NCBI GenBank assembly: GCA_963732695.1
Contig: CAVTAP010000018.1
Coordinates: 1-64,000 of the forward strand
Length of the DNA: 64,000 nucleotides
Source of the DNA: CADEDH01 sp963732695
GTDB lineage: Bacteria > Actinomycetota > Acidimicrobiia > Acidimicrobiales > SZUA-35
Reading direction: 5' to 3'
Shown here: positions 57,042 through 64,000 of the stretch, piece after piece
Numbering within the stretch: position 1 is the first letter of the stretch
Layout of the letters: each line of letters starts with the position of its first letter
Position numbers and translations under genes: made by a program
The notes under the pieces: model-generated
The model's input: the letters and a program-made list of their open reading frames with translations, nothing else
What the model was told of the DNA's origin: nothing
Database searches by the model: none

Positions 57042-58778
57042 TCAGCCCCGGCCGTGGCGCAGCAGCTTGCCCGGGGTCTCGCCGGTGCAGGTGCCGTCCT
57101 CGAACGTGACCTGCCCGTTGACCATGATGTCCTTGTAGCCCTTGGCCCGCTGGACCCGGCGCCACTCGCCGGCCGGCAGGTCGTGGGCCACCTCGCCCGT
57201 CCACTGGGGGTCCATGTCGAGCTCTTCCATGTCGTACACGACCACGTCGGCCGCCGCCCCTTCCCGGAGCACGCCCCGGTCACGGAACCCGGCGGCGTGG
57301 GCCGGCAGCGCCGACAGCCGGTAGTGGGCCTCCTCCAGCGTGAGCTTGCCCTCGTCCCGCACCAGCCACTTCAGCATGTCGGTGGGCCACACGCCGGCCG
57401 ACAGGAACTTGGTGTGGGCCCCGCCGTCGGACACGCCGGGCAGGGTGTAGGGAGCGTCGAACAGCTCGGCCATGAAGTCGGCGTTGGAGCCCTTGTCGGG
57501 GCCGAGGAACTCGGCCTTCAGATCGGTGGCCAGCGCCAGATCGAGCATGACCTCGCCCGGGTGCTTGCCCTCGTCGATCCCGATGTCCTGTAGCGACCGA
57601 CCCACGTACTTCTGCAGCTCGGCCTTGCGGGCCACGCCCTGCACCACCAGATCCTCGAGGGGGCCGCCCACACCGGGACGGAGCTTGCGGTAGATCGCCT
57701 TGTTGCGGGTCTCGGCGTCGACCATGGCCTGGCGCAGCTCGGGATCGGCCATCTTCGTCAGCTTCTCTTCGTGGGTGCCGGTGGTCAGCGTGCGCCACGT
57801 CTTGGCGAAGTCGTAGAGGTTCCAGTCCTCCAGGGAGAACACGAAGCCCGACCGCACCGTGGCGCACTGGCCGTACACCTGCAGCCCCTGGTCCCAGCAC
57901 TTCTGCAGCCAGTTCAGCGACTTGCGGTGGGGATCGGGGTTGCGCCGGGTGGGGGCGATGGCGTTGTGGATCACCGGCCGGCCCGACACCGCCGCCAGCT
58001 TCTCCACGAAGGCCAGGTCCTGCTTGATCTTGCCCGTGGCCTGGGTGATCTGGATGAAGCCCTCGTCCCGCTCCGCCAGCACCTCGGCCAGGCACAGAAT
58101 GTCCTCGTCGACCATGGTGTCGGTGACCATGGGGGAGCCGTCGTAGTCGGCCTGGGTGGAGTTACGGCCCAGCCGCTGGATGGAAAAGCCGCACAGGCCG
58201 GCATCCATGCCCTCGTTCAGGATGCGCTGCATCTCCTTGCGCTCGGACTCGGTGGCGGGCCGGGTCTTGGCCGCCTCCAGTCCCATCACGTAGGTCATAA
58301 GAGACGCCGTGGGCATGTACTGGATGCAGTTCACGCCGAGCGGCGCCCGCTCCAGCGAGTCGAGGTACTCAGGGATCGTCTCCCAGTCCCAGTGGGGGAG
58401 CATGCCCTCCACCATCGACTCGTACGGGATGGCTTCGGTGCGCACCATGGTGAGCATCGACCGCTCCCGGAAGTCGGGCTTCACCGGGGCGAAGCCGAAC
58501 CCGCAGTTGCCCAGCACCACCGACGTGACGCCGTGCCAACCGGAGATCGTGCACCACGGATCCCAGCGGATCTGGGCGTCGTAGTGGGTGTGGAGATCGA
58601 CGAAGCCAGGGGCCACGATCAGGCCGTCGGCGTCGATGACCCGGTCGGCTGAGCCGGAGGCCCGGCCTCCGATCTGGGCCACCTTGCCGTCCTTGATCCA
58701 GACGTCTCCCCGGTAGCGCGGCACCCCGGTGCCGTCGACGATCGTCCCACCCTTGATATGGATGTCGTAGCTGGCCAT
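57042..58778 (-). CDS. N-acyl-D-amino-acid deacylase-like amidohydrolase (D-aminoacylase family)
   Basis: 578 residues from ATG 58778 with AAGGGGG upstream. Amidohydrolase marks: IVDGTGVPRYRGDV, APGFVDLHTHYDAQIRWD (HxH metal pair), VVLGNCGFGFAPVKP, ITQATGK, VIHNAIAP, and GVSDGGAHTKFLS (Asp-Gly-Gly-His) near the C terminus, then KLTLEEAHYRLSALPAHAAGFRDRGVLREGAAADVVVYD. This is the amidohydrolase-3/D-aminoacylase layout common in actinobacterial catabolism. The real substrate may not be an N-acyl-D-amino acid. It stands alone on its strand. Confidence 0.88.
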   Translation of the reverse strand: MASYDIHIKGGTIVDGTGVPRYRGDVWIKDGKVAQIGGRASGSADRVIDADGLIVAPGFVDLHTHYDAQIRWDPWCTISGWHGVTSVVLGNCGFGFAPVKPDFRERSMLTMVRTEAIPYESMVEGMLPHWDWETIPEYLDSLERAPLGVNCIQYMPTASLMTYVMGLEAAKTRPATESERKEMQRILNEGMDAGLCGFSIQRLGRNSTQADYDGSPMVTDTMVDEDILCLAEVLAERDEGFIQITQATGKIKQDLAFVEKLAAVSGRPVIHNAIAPTRRNPDPHRKSLNWLQKCWDQGLQVYGQCATVRSGFVFSLEDWNLYDFAKTWRTLTTGTHEEKLTKMADPELRQAMVDAETRNKAIYRKLRPGVGGPLEDLVVQGVARKAELQKYVGRSLQDIGIDEGKHPGEVMLDLALATDLKAEFLGPDKGSNADFMAELFDAPYTLPGVSDGGAHTKFLSAGVWPTDMLKWLVRDEGKLTLEEAHYRLSALPAHAAGFRDRGVLREGAAADVVVYDMEELDMDPQWTGEVAHDLPAGEWRRVQRAKGYKDIMVNGQVTFEDGTCTGETPGKLLRHGRG

Positions 58779-59024
58779 GTTGTGGACCCCCTTGGTGCGT
58801 TCACCGGTGGCGAGCCCGGCCCGTCGCACCGCACGGGCAGGAGCACCTACAAAACTACGACTGTCGAAGCACCGGGGGCAATTGGATGCGACGGCGCACG
58901 GACTCGTGTCGGGTCCCCGCTCCGTTGAGAACGCGTTAAGCCGGGGAAGTCACGCTCCCACCAGCCATGACGCGTCAGTACAGTTCGGCCGCCGGTCGGT
59001 CTCGGGTGCAGCAAGGGAGCGACG

Positions 59025-60728
59025 ATGTTCCAGTCGGGAACGGAACTGGTGGCCGGGGCGACCCTGCGTACCGCCGTGTGCGTGGTGGGGACGGGCCCCG
59101 CCGGTCTGACGGTGGCAGCCGACCTGGCCCGGGCCGGTACCGACGTGGTGCTGGTGGAGACCGGCGGCCGGGGGCTGGTCCCGGAGGCCCAGCCCCTGTC
59201 GGACGTCACCTTCACCGACCTGGCCCTGGTCGACATCCGGAACAACCGCCGGCGCCAGGTGGGGGGCAACTCCAACGCCTGGGTGGTGAAGATGGCCGAC
59301 CTCGTGATGGGCGTGCGCTACGCCCCCCTCGACCCGATCGACTTCACCCCACCGCCCCACCGGGAGGGGCCGGGCTGGCCGTTCACCGCCGAGGAACTGC
59401 GGCCGTGGTACGAGCGGGCCCAGGTGACGGCCCAGGCCGGTCCGTTCGACTACAGCCCCGGCTTCTGGTCCGAGGCCACCACCGGCCCCTGGGACCTCGA
59501 CCCCGCCGTCGTGGAGTCGAAGGCCTTCCGCTTCGGGCCCAAGGCCGCCTTCCATGACACCCTGGCCGAGGAGGTGGGCGCCTCCCCCCGGGCCACCGTC
59601 CTCCACGACGCCACCGCCGTGGAGCTGCTGGCCGAGCGGTCCGACGGCCCGATCACGGCCATGCGCTGTCGCACCCTGGCCGGCAACGACATCACCGTCG
59701 AGGCCGACCGCTTCGTGGTGACCGCCGGCGGGCTCGGCACCCCCCACCTGCTCCTGGCCTCCACCGCCGCCCGCCCGGCCGGCATCGGCAATGCGCACGA
59801 CCTGGTGGGCCGCTACCTCCAGGACCACCCTCTGATCGCCGGTGGCCACCTCGCCTTCGGTGACCGTCAGCAGTGGAACCGCTCGACGTTCTACGACATG
59901 CGGGCCGTGGGCGGGCATTCCGGGCTCGGCTACCTGGCCCTGTCGCCCACGGCGATCGAGCGCCACGGCCTGGGCGGCCTCAGCGCCGTGCTGTTCCCGC
60001 GGCCCAGCGTGCGACGGTCCCGCACGATGGAGATGCTGCGGGAGTACTACGACGCCACCCGGCAACGATCGCTCGGGCTCGACCACCTCCGCCGCCTGCC
60101 CCACCTGGCGGCCGGGCTCGACTACGCCGCCATCGCCTTCTACCGCAAGGCCCGCTGGCAGCAGACGACCTGGGTCGGGTTCGGGCGGGGCGGCTGGTCG
60201 GCCATGCCCAACCTGCCGGCCCGTTTCGCCCGGTGGGAAGTGGTGCACCAGGCCGAGCAGAGCGGCGAGGCGGCCAACCGGGTGACGCTGGGCCGGGAGC
60301 GGGACGCGGTGGGCATGCCCACCCTCACCGTCTCCTGGCGCTGGAGCGAGTCCGACGCTCGCCGGGCCGCCGCCGGCCGCCGCCTCATGGCCGACGAGCT
60401 GGCCCGGGCAGGGATCGGCACGGTCATCCTGCCCGACGACGGCGACCTGCCCGGGGTGGGCGTGGTCGGTGGCACCGCCCACCACATGGGGACCACCCGG
60501 ATGCACCCCGACCCCCGCCACGGGGTGGTGAACGCCGATGGGCGGGTGCACGGCGTGCCCAACCTCTACGTCACCGGCAGCTCGGTGTTCCCCACCTCCG
60601 GCTACGCCAACCCCACCCTCACCGTGATCGCCCTGGCCCACCGCCTGGCCGATCATCTGTCGGATGTTTCGCCGCAGGCGAAACTCCAAGCAACCCGCAG
60701 GGTTGCCGTCCCCGAAGGGGACACTTAG
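59025..60728 (+). CDS. GMC-family FAD-dependent oxidoreductase
   Basis: 567 residues. The N-terminal FAD loop is CVVGTGPAGLTVAADLARAGTDVVLVE, followed by RRRQVGGNSNAWVVKMADLV. C-terminal marks: GGTAHHMGTTRMHPDPRHGVVNADGRVHGVPNLYVTGSSVFPTSGYANPTLTVIALAHRLADHL, which holds the catalytic His and Asn. It oxidises an alcohol or sugar with FAD. The last ~20 residues (after ADHL) are not family-like and are encoded by three small palindromes (60668-60719). Its stop overlaps the convergent nucleotidase stop by three bases. Confidence 0.88.
   Translation: MFQSGTELVAGATLRTAVCVVGTGPAGLTVAADLARAGTDVVLVETGGRGLVPEAQPLSDVTFTDLALVDIRNNRRRQVGGNSNAWVVKMADLVMGVRYAPLDPIDFTPPPHREGPGWPFTAEELRPWYERAQVTAQAGPFDYSPGFWSEATTGPWDLDPAVVESKAFRFGPKAAFHDTLAEEVGASPRATVLHDATAVELLAERSDGPITAMRCRTLAGNDITVEADRFVVTAGGLGTPHLLLASTAARPAGIGNAHDLVGRYLQDHPLIAGGHLAFGDRQQWNRSTFYDMRAVGGHSGLGYLALSPTAIERHGLGGLSAVLFPRPSVRRSRTMEMLREYYDATRQRSLGLDHLRRLPHLAAGLDYAAIAFYRKARWQQTTWVGFGRGGWSAMPNLPARFARWEVVHQAEQSGEAANRVTLGRERDAVGMPTLTVSWRWSESDARRAAAGRRLMADELARAGIGTVILPDDGDLPGVGVVGGTAHHMGTTRMHPDPRHGVVNADGRVHGVPNLYVTGSSVFPTSGYANPTLTVIALAHRLADHLSDVSPQAKLQATRRVAVPEGDT
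60668..60723. repeat. Three consecutive triloop palindromes at the 3' end of the GMC gene
   Basis: TTTCGCC-gca-GGCGAAA, GCAACCC-gca-GGGTTGC and GTCCCC-gaa-GGGGAC follow each other with 3-8 bases between. Each loop is GNA closed by C and G, the same style as the 37340 repeat. Confidence 0.6.
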
Positions 60729-62164
60729 TCCGGCACGGTCATCGTGACCTCGCCCACGGCGGCATCGTGGGGGAGCGAGCCCCGAGCCGCCCGGAGGTAG
60801 GCGTAGGGGGTCTCGTAGCGCAGGTTCGACACCCGCGACGTGTACACGTCGGCGTAGCGCTCCACCTGGCGGGCGAACAGGCTCTTGTCGTTGCCGGCCC
60901 GCATCAGCGGGCCCCAGTGGGGATTGCCCAGCTCACCGGCGGCTTGCGCCAGGGGCGCCACCTGGTCGTCGATCTCGGCCAGCCGGGCCGCCACCCGGGC
61001 CAGCTCGGCCTGCACCGCTCCCGCCCGCTCCCGCCGCCGCTCGAGGCGGAGCCGGGCCTGGCGCCGCTCGATCTCGACCTTCTGGCCCATCAGCTCCTCC
61101 AGCTGGCGCTGGCGGGGGGCGAAGGCCGAGGCGTCGCTGATCTCCGACTCCAGCTCCCGGGCGATCAGGGCCGTCCGCCACCGCAGCAGGTCCTTCGACA
61201 CGTGGACGTCGCCGAACAGGTGGTCGCCGACGTAGAGGGGCTGGCCCACCAGGCCCAGGCTCTGCTCCACCAGCCGGGCGTTGCCCCCGAAGTACACGTG
61301 GCCGGCCATCAGCGACCCGTGGTGGGGCGACAGCAGCGACCGCTCCTCGTCCACCACCCGGTAGATCGGGCTCCGCTCGGAGAAGAACCGGGGCTTGTCG
61401 GCCGACACGATGACCAGGTCGAACAGGTCACGCCAGGTGGTGCCGGGCGGGCAGTGGGGGTCGATGGCCCAGGCCATCATGTGGCGGGTGTAGGACCAGT
61501 CGGAGTTCGTGATCAGCAGTAGCTGCTTACCGGCGTCGCGCTGGTCCAACAGGGTGGGCACCAGCTCGGGGTCGGGCTCCACGTAGCGGTCGGGGTCGGC
61601 CACGATGTCGGCCTTCAGCACGCCGGTCATATGGGTCTCCGACAGGGCGGCGTCGACCTTGGTGTACAGGTCGGCGTAGCCCGACACTCCGGGCAGGGCC
61701 TGGGTGTCGTGCAGCTCCACCAGCTGGGCCATGAGGTTCGCCCGGGACAGCTCGAACAGGGTGTTCATGAACTGGAACCGGGGCTCCGACAGCTCCACCA
61801 CCGTCTCCCGGTAGTGCTCGCGCTGCTCGTCGAAGCTCAGGGGACGGGTGCCGTGCTGGGCCCGCACCACGTAGCCGAAGCGGGTGGCCTTCACGATGTT
61901 GCCCAGCATCAGGTCGAACACGAGGCCCAGGGTGAACTGGTCGGGGTCGAACTCGAGGTCGTCCACCGGCCACCCCTGGGCCGCCAGCAGGTTGCGGGCG
62001 GTGCGGAAGGCGGCCCCCTCCCACTCGTCGACCCGGTAGTGGATCAGCGTGTAGTCCATGTCGTAGCCGATGGCGCCGACGGCACGGAGGTTGAGGGTGC
62101 GGTTGACGAACACGCCCCGCTCGGGCCGGGGGTCACTGGGGAGGTCGAGGTTGACGGCGTTCAC
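60725..62164 (-). CDS. HAD-IG family 5'-nucleotidase
   Basis: 479 residues. HAD motif I is GYDMDYTLIHY, motif II LLLITNSDWSY, motif III/IV region VIVSADKPRFFS and a later YVGDHLFGDVHVSK (the GD acid pair). A long alpha-helical Arg-rich coiled coil (~345-425) lies near the C terminus. This matches the HAD-IG (purine 5'-nucleotidase-like) family, related to eukaryotic cytosolic cN-II. It dephosphorylates nucleotides. It shares an ATGA overlap with the upstream nicotinate phosphoribosyltransferase gene, so the two are co-translated, which links nucleotide and NAD metabolism. Confidence 0.88.
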   Translation of the reverse strand: MNAVNLDLPSDPRPERGVFVNRTLNLRAVGAIGYDMDYTLIHYRVDEWEGAAFRTARNLLAAQGWPVDDLEFDPDQFTLGLVFDLMLGNIVKATRFGYVVRAQHGTRPLSFDEQREHYRETVVELSEPRFQFMNTLFELSRANLMAQLVELHDTQALPGVSGYADLYTKVDAALSETHMTGVLKADIVADPDRYVEPDPELVPTLLDQRDAGKQLLLITNSDWSYTRHMMAWAIDPHCPPGTTWRDLFDLVIVSADKPRFFSERSPIYRVVDEERSLLSPHHGSLMAGHVYFGGNARLVEQSLGLVGQPLYVGDHLFGDVHVSKDLLRWRTALIARELESEISDASAFAPRQRQLEELMGQKVEIERRQARLRLERRRERAGAVQAELARVAARLAEIDDQVAPLAQAAGELGNPHWGPLMRAGNDKSLFARQVERYADVYTSRVSNLRYETPYAYLRAARGSLPHDAAVGEVTMTVPD

Positions 62165-63831
62165 GATCGAGCCGCCCCGGTGCCGCTGATGTCGGTGCGG
62201 GTGGCGTCGACCAGATCCTGGCGCAGGCTGAGCAGCTCGTCGGTGATCGACACATGGTACGTGTGGGGGTTGACCAGGCGCCGGACCCCGGGGTCGAGGC
62301 GGGCCAGGTCCTGCGTGCGACGCTCCCGCAGCTCGACGATGGAGGCCGGCTCGGCCGCCCGCTCGCCGTTCACCAGCACGTCGGTGAGCAGGGCTTCCAC
62401 CTCGCTCACGTCGCCCGGACGGAGCGAACGCCGCAACGCCGGATCGAACGGGTGGCGCAGCACCAGGGGGTCGGTGGGGAGCGGATGGCCGGCGATCGAC
62501 ACCACGTCGGCCGTGGCCAGGCCCCGCCGGTCGTACAGGCGGTGCACATCCTTGTCGCCCGGGGTCTGGAGCTTGAACGGGTTATCGGAGATCTTGATGG
62601 CCGGCACCCAGCCCTCCCCGTCGTGGATCGACACCAGCTTGTACACCCCGTCGAGGTAGGGCTTGCCGTCCGACGTGCTCATCTTCGAACCGACCCCGAA
62701 GCTGAGGCGGGCCACCAGGCGGGCCGGGTCGATCCCGTAGCGGCCGGCCTCGGTGTCGATCTGGGCCAGGATCTGGAAGATCGTGATCTCGTCGAGCGAG
62801 CTCGACAGCACGATGCCGGCGTCGTCGAAGCCGGCCTGGTCGAGCAGGAGCGACGCCTGGACGGCCAGGTAGGCCAGATCGCCCGAGTCGAGCCGGATGC
62901 CCACCGGCCGGTGGCCCTGGGCCCGGAGCTCCTCGAAGACCCGGATGGCGTTGGGCACCCCGCTGCCCAGGGTGTCGATCGTGTCGACCAGCAGCAGGCA
63001 GGCGTCGGGGTAGGTGGCGGCGTAGGCCCGGAACGCCCCCAGCTCACCCAGGCCCAGGGCCATGAACGCCTGGACCATGGCGTGGGCGTGGGTGCCGGCC
63101 GGCGGCACCCCCACGAAATGGCCCACCCCCACGTTGGACGTGGCGGCGGCCCCGCCGATGAGGGCGGCCCGGGTGGCGGCGTTGGCCCCCCGCTCGGGCC
63201 CCCGGCGCATGCCGAACTCCAGCACCGGGCGGCCCCGGGCCGCCTCGGCCACCCGGCCCGCCTTGGTGGCGATCAGGGTCTGGTGGTTGCAGTGGGCCAG
63301 CAGCGACGTCTCCAGGATCTGGACCATGCCCAGTGGGCCCTCCACCACGGCCAACGGCACGTTGGGGTGGACCACCCGGCCCTCGGGAACGGCCCGGATC
63401 GACACCTGATCGAACGAGCCGTGCTCGACCAGCCAGGCCAGGAAGTCGTCGCCGAACACCTGCTGGCCCGAGGGGGAGCGGTGGCTGCGCAGCACGTCGA
63501 CGTCGGCCCTGGTCACCCGGGCCGCCTCCATCCAGTCGAGCAGCCACGCCATGCCGGCGTTGACGCAGAACCCGGCCTGGTGGGAGCCGTAGTCGGGATT
63601 GGCCCGGAAGTAGTGCTCGAACAGGGCCGGCCGGTCGGCCAGGCCCTCCCGGAAGTAGAGCTGGGCCATCGTGAGCTGGTACTGGTCGGTGAACAGGATC
63701 CCCTCGGTCATGGCCCGGGTCATCGTCGGCGGAGTGGCGCCGCCGGCCCGGGTGATCGTCGGCGGAGTGGCGCCGCCGGCCCGGGTGGTCGTCGGCGGGC
63801 CGGAGGCTGGGGTCGGTGCACCGTTGTCCAT
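62161..63831 (-). CDS. pncB: Nicotinate phosphoribosyltransferase
   Basis: About 556 residues from ATG 63831 (GAGG upstream); ATG 63711 is a possible inner start that would drop a repeat-rich head. Core marks: ILFTDQYQLTMAQLYF, ADRPALFEHYFR, HQAGFCVNAG, VRPVLEFGMRRGPERG-type segment, GIRLDSGDLAYLAVQA and SKMSTSDGKPYLDGVYKL. It makes nicotinate mononucleotide from nicotinate, PRPP and ATP. The head holds an 11-residue tandem repeat (TRAGGATPPTI). It is divergent from a nicotinamidase and coupled by ATGA to a nucleotidase, forming an NAD salvage locus. Confidence 0.9.
   Translation of the reverse strand: MDNGAPTPASGPPTTTRAGGATPPTITRAGGATPPTMTRAMTEGILFTDQYQLTMAQLYFREGLADRPALFEHYFRANPDYGSHQAGFCVNAGMAWLLDWMEAARVTRADVDVLRSHRSPSGQQVFGDDFLAWLVEHGSFDQVSIRAVPEGRVVHPNVPLAVVEGPLGMVQILETSLLAHCNHQTLIATKAGRVAEAARGRPVLEFGMRRGPERGANAATRAALIGGAAATSNVGVGHFVGVPPAGTHAHAMVQAFMALGLGELGAFRAYAATYPDACLLLVDTIDTLGSGVPNAIRVFEELRAQGHRPVGIRLDSGDLAYLAVQASLLLDQAGFDDAGIVLSSSLDEITIFQILAQIDTEAGRYGIDPARLVARLSFGVGSKMSTSDGKPYLDGVYKLVSIHDGEGWVPAIKISDNPFKLQTPGDKDVHRLYDRRGLATADVVSIAGHPLPTDPLVLRHPFDPALRRSLRPGDVSEVEALLTDVLVNGERAAEPASIVELRERRTQDLARLDPGVRRLVNPHTYHVSITDELLSLRQDLVDATRTDISGTGAARS
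63714..63812. repeat. 33-base tandem repeat in the NAPRTase gene head
   Basis: Two units of 33 bases (63714-63746 and 63747-63779) identical at 32 positions, with a third degenerate unit (63780-63812). In frame they encode TRAGGATPPTI repeats of 11 residues. Confidence 0.7.
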
Positions 63832-63900
63832 GGCAGTAGCCTCACGCCCAACGGCGCCGGCCACAACCGGTGGGCGGCCACCGCGGCCGGAGGTGCCCCG

Positions 63901-64000
63901 ATGACTGTCCGATACGGCCCGGCCACCGCCCTCGTCGTCGTCGACATGCAGAACGATTTCGCCGATCCCGCCGGGTCCTTGTTCGTGACCGGGGGCGACG
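63901..64000 (+). CDS. pncA: Nicotinamidase/isochorismatase-family hydrolase (partial)
   Basis: The first 33 codons from ATG 63901 give VRYGPATALVVVDMQNDFADP, with the catalytic Asp of the isochorismatase fold in VVDMQNDF. Divergent from a nicotinate phosphoribosyltransferase, so nicotinamidase (nicotinamide to nicotinate) is the natural reading; another cysteine hydrolase of the fold cannot be excluded as the gene runs off the window. Confidence 0.75.
   Translation, partial: MTVRYGPATALVVVDMQNDFADPAGSLFVTGGD

Noticed and set aside
1..64000. Possible tRNA, rRNA or CRISPR elements
   Set aside because: No tRNA-like TTCGA-arm context, no rRNA core, and no regularly spaced identical repeats were found by eye; a tRNAscan or CRISPR search would settle it.

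Overview
This window looks like chromosomal DNA of a very GC-rich, high-G+C Gram-positive (actinobacterial) organism. The gene set (F420-type luciferase-like oxidoreductase, Acg-family nitroreductase, CaiB/BaiF CoA-transferase, LPG synthase-like protein, N-terminal-HTH LuxR ATPase, SpoIIE/RsbW-type signalling proteins) and several TANNNT promoters placed 6-7 bases before the start codon (leaderless style) fit Actinomycetota. A member of the Acidimicrobiia (Iamia-like) is my best guess, from general resemblance only. No tRNA, rRNA, CRISPR array or transposase was seen. No stretch longer than 300 bases is without a gene.

Layout. 1-5.7 kb: end of an acyl-CoA dehydrogenase, a membrane SpoIIE phosphatase divergent from an RsbW-like ATPase, then an adenylation-carrier-acyltransferase fusion coupled to a broken PAP2 phosphatase. 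5.8-11 kb: secreted lipase-like lipoprotein, methyltransferase, large LuxR-type ATPase regulator. 11-16.7 kb: a patch of small stress/oxidoreductase-type genes with a truncated membrane-protein gene and a duplicated gene-start remnant, which looks like accessory or rearranged DNA. 16.9-27 kb: metal-sulfur assembly protein with an amidohydrolase (an orphan pair usually seen with diiron monooxygenases), DDAH-like hydrolase, a reductase-methyltransferase fusion under a divergent XRE-cupin regulator, aldo/keto reductase, IclR regulator, Rieske oxygenase and LLM oxidoreductase. 27-38 kb: chemoreceptor, GGDEF-EAL protein, lipoprotein, a three-part flippase/LPG-synthase/rhomboid-like protein, ferritin-like protein, DUF72. 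38-44 kb: STAS protein and a giant hybrid kinase-phosphatase, PNPOx, cupin, SDR. 44.6-48.2 kb: a two-gene unit of a P-loop ATPase and a membrane-split patatin/cPLA2-like lipase. 48.3-64 kb: HMG-CoA-lyase-like protein, ABC-F ATPase with an attenuator-like leader, nitrilase-family amidase, CoA-transferase, a frameshifted ECF sigma factor with an anti-sigma-like protein, lipoprotein, D-aminoacylase-like amidohydrolase, GMC oxidoreductase, HAD nucleotidase, and NAD salvage genes (nicotinate phosphoribosyltransferase divergent from nicotinamidase).

How it works together. Three loci carry partner-switching parts (SpoIIE phosphatase, RsbW-type kinase, STAS antagonist), so general-stress sigma control is a theme. 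The catabolic middle part suggests aromatic or methoxy-aromatic and acyl-CoA metabolism. The best candidate for an undescribed system is the ATP-sensor/lipase pair at 44.6-48.2 kb: translationally coupled, isolated between housekeeping genes, and built like a nucleotide-gated membrane-lipid effector. Its function is inference only.
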